Below are positions 63,971 to 64,000 of a stretch of DNA of 64,000 nucleotides, piece by piece (position 1 is the first letter of the stretch; every line of letters starts with the position of its first letter). The position numbers and the translations under genes are program-made. The notes below the pieces were generated by a model. It was not told the origin of the DNA, searched no databases, and saw nothing but the letters and a program-made list of their open reading frames with translations. This stretch comes from Luteimonas marina (GTDB taxonomy: Bacteria > Pseudomonadota > Gammaproteobacteria > Xanthomonadales > Xanthomonadaceae). The stretch lies in the NCBI RefSeq assembly GCF_007859325.1, contig NZ_VOHK01000005.1, forward strand, positions 434,001-498,000. Direction: 5' to 3'.

Positions 63971-64000
63971 GCCTAACGCCGGAATTAAGCCGCGCCGCGA
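63971..64000 (-). repeat. attC site 19 (cut by the window edge)
   Basis: The left half of a standard site, GCCTAACGCCGGAATTAAGCC and the start of the stem, reaches the last base. The array therefore continues to the right. Confidence 0.9.

Larger units (their letters stand above)
54928..64000 (-). mobile_element. Integron gene-cassette array (18 cassettes and a partial attC)
   Basis: Nineteen near-identical sites of about 60 bp with the ends GCCTAAC and GTTAGGC alternate with small genes, almost all on the minus strand. In each site the unpaired extra base of the folded stem lies in the arm next to the gene's 3' end when read on the minus strand, as in canonical attC sites, so the array runs leftwards and the integrase and attI should lie to the right. 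The array is distinctly less GC-rich than the flank. It ends at the IS3 remnant. Confidence 0.95.

Noticed and set aside
54928..64000. CRISPR array
   Set aside because: The repeats are spaced 200-700 bp apart, are about 60 bp, are palindromic with attC end boxes and flank genes, so they are integron sites and not CRISPR repeats.

Overview
The window is about 55 kb of very GC-rich chromosome followed by about 9 kb of clearly less GC-rich integron cassettes. GTAG-type palindromic repeats, a TonB receptor beside a MalT-like regulator, a complete mla operon, an AcnD/PrpF methylcitrate operon and Xanthomonas-like attC sites point to a gammaproteobacterium of the Xanthomonadaceae/Lysobacteraceae (inference; no rRNA or marker gene is present).

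Region 1 (1-10,500): the end of a serine hydrolase, then a leftward cluster reading PhaF-like phasin, P2-type cation ATPase, tandem universal stress protein, MaoC-phosphotransacetylase fusion, CopA-type ATPase and acetate kinase. A near-consensus Anr/Fnr box precedes it, so it looks like an oxygen-limitation module joining PHA granules, acetyl-phosphate/ATP generation and ion pumping. Region 2 (10,500-25,700): an M28 peptidase; a leftward set of oligopeptidase B-like peptidase, APC permease, amidase and a PaiB/alpha-beta-hydrolase fusion; a CoA-transferase with an IclR regulator; a divergent aldehyde dehydrogenase and SDR; and a beta-lactamase-like hydrolase.

Region 3 (25,700-38,700): a catabolic module made of an exported amidohydrolase, a TonB-dependent receptor, a LAL/MalT-type regulator, a hydantoinase/oxoprolinase-like protein, a DUF917 (S-methyl-thiohydantoin desulfurase-like) protein, an NCS1 permease and an MFS permease. 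Three of its promoters carry the same tandem CTTACCC direct repeat spaced 21-22 bp, which I propose is the regulator's operator. Region 4 (38,900-47,200): the 2-methylcitrate cycle genes prpB, prpC, acnD, an SRPBCC gene and prpF, with a divergent gene fusing a helix-turn-helix to a citrate synthase domain that may act as sensor-regulator. Region 5 (47,600-53,500): the mlaFEDCB-mlaA phospholipid transport operon and rmuC, then a secreted proline iminopeptidase-like hydrolase.

Region 6 (54,700-64,000): a leftward-reading integron array with 18 complete attC sites and one cut by the window edge. It ends on the left at an IS3-family remnant. The integrase and attI should lie to the right of the window. 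Sixteen cassettes carry a plausible gene or gene pair (including ParE/Phd-like and BrnTA toxin-antitoxin pairs, four small membrane proteins and one HEPN-like protein) and two carry none that I can support. No tRNA, rRNA or CRISPR array was seen.
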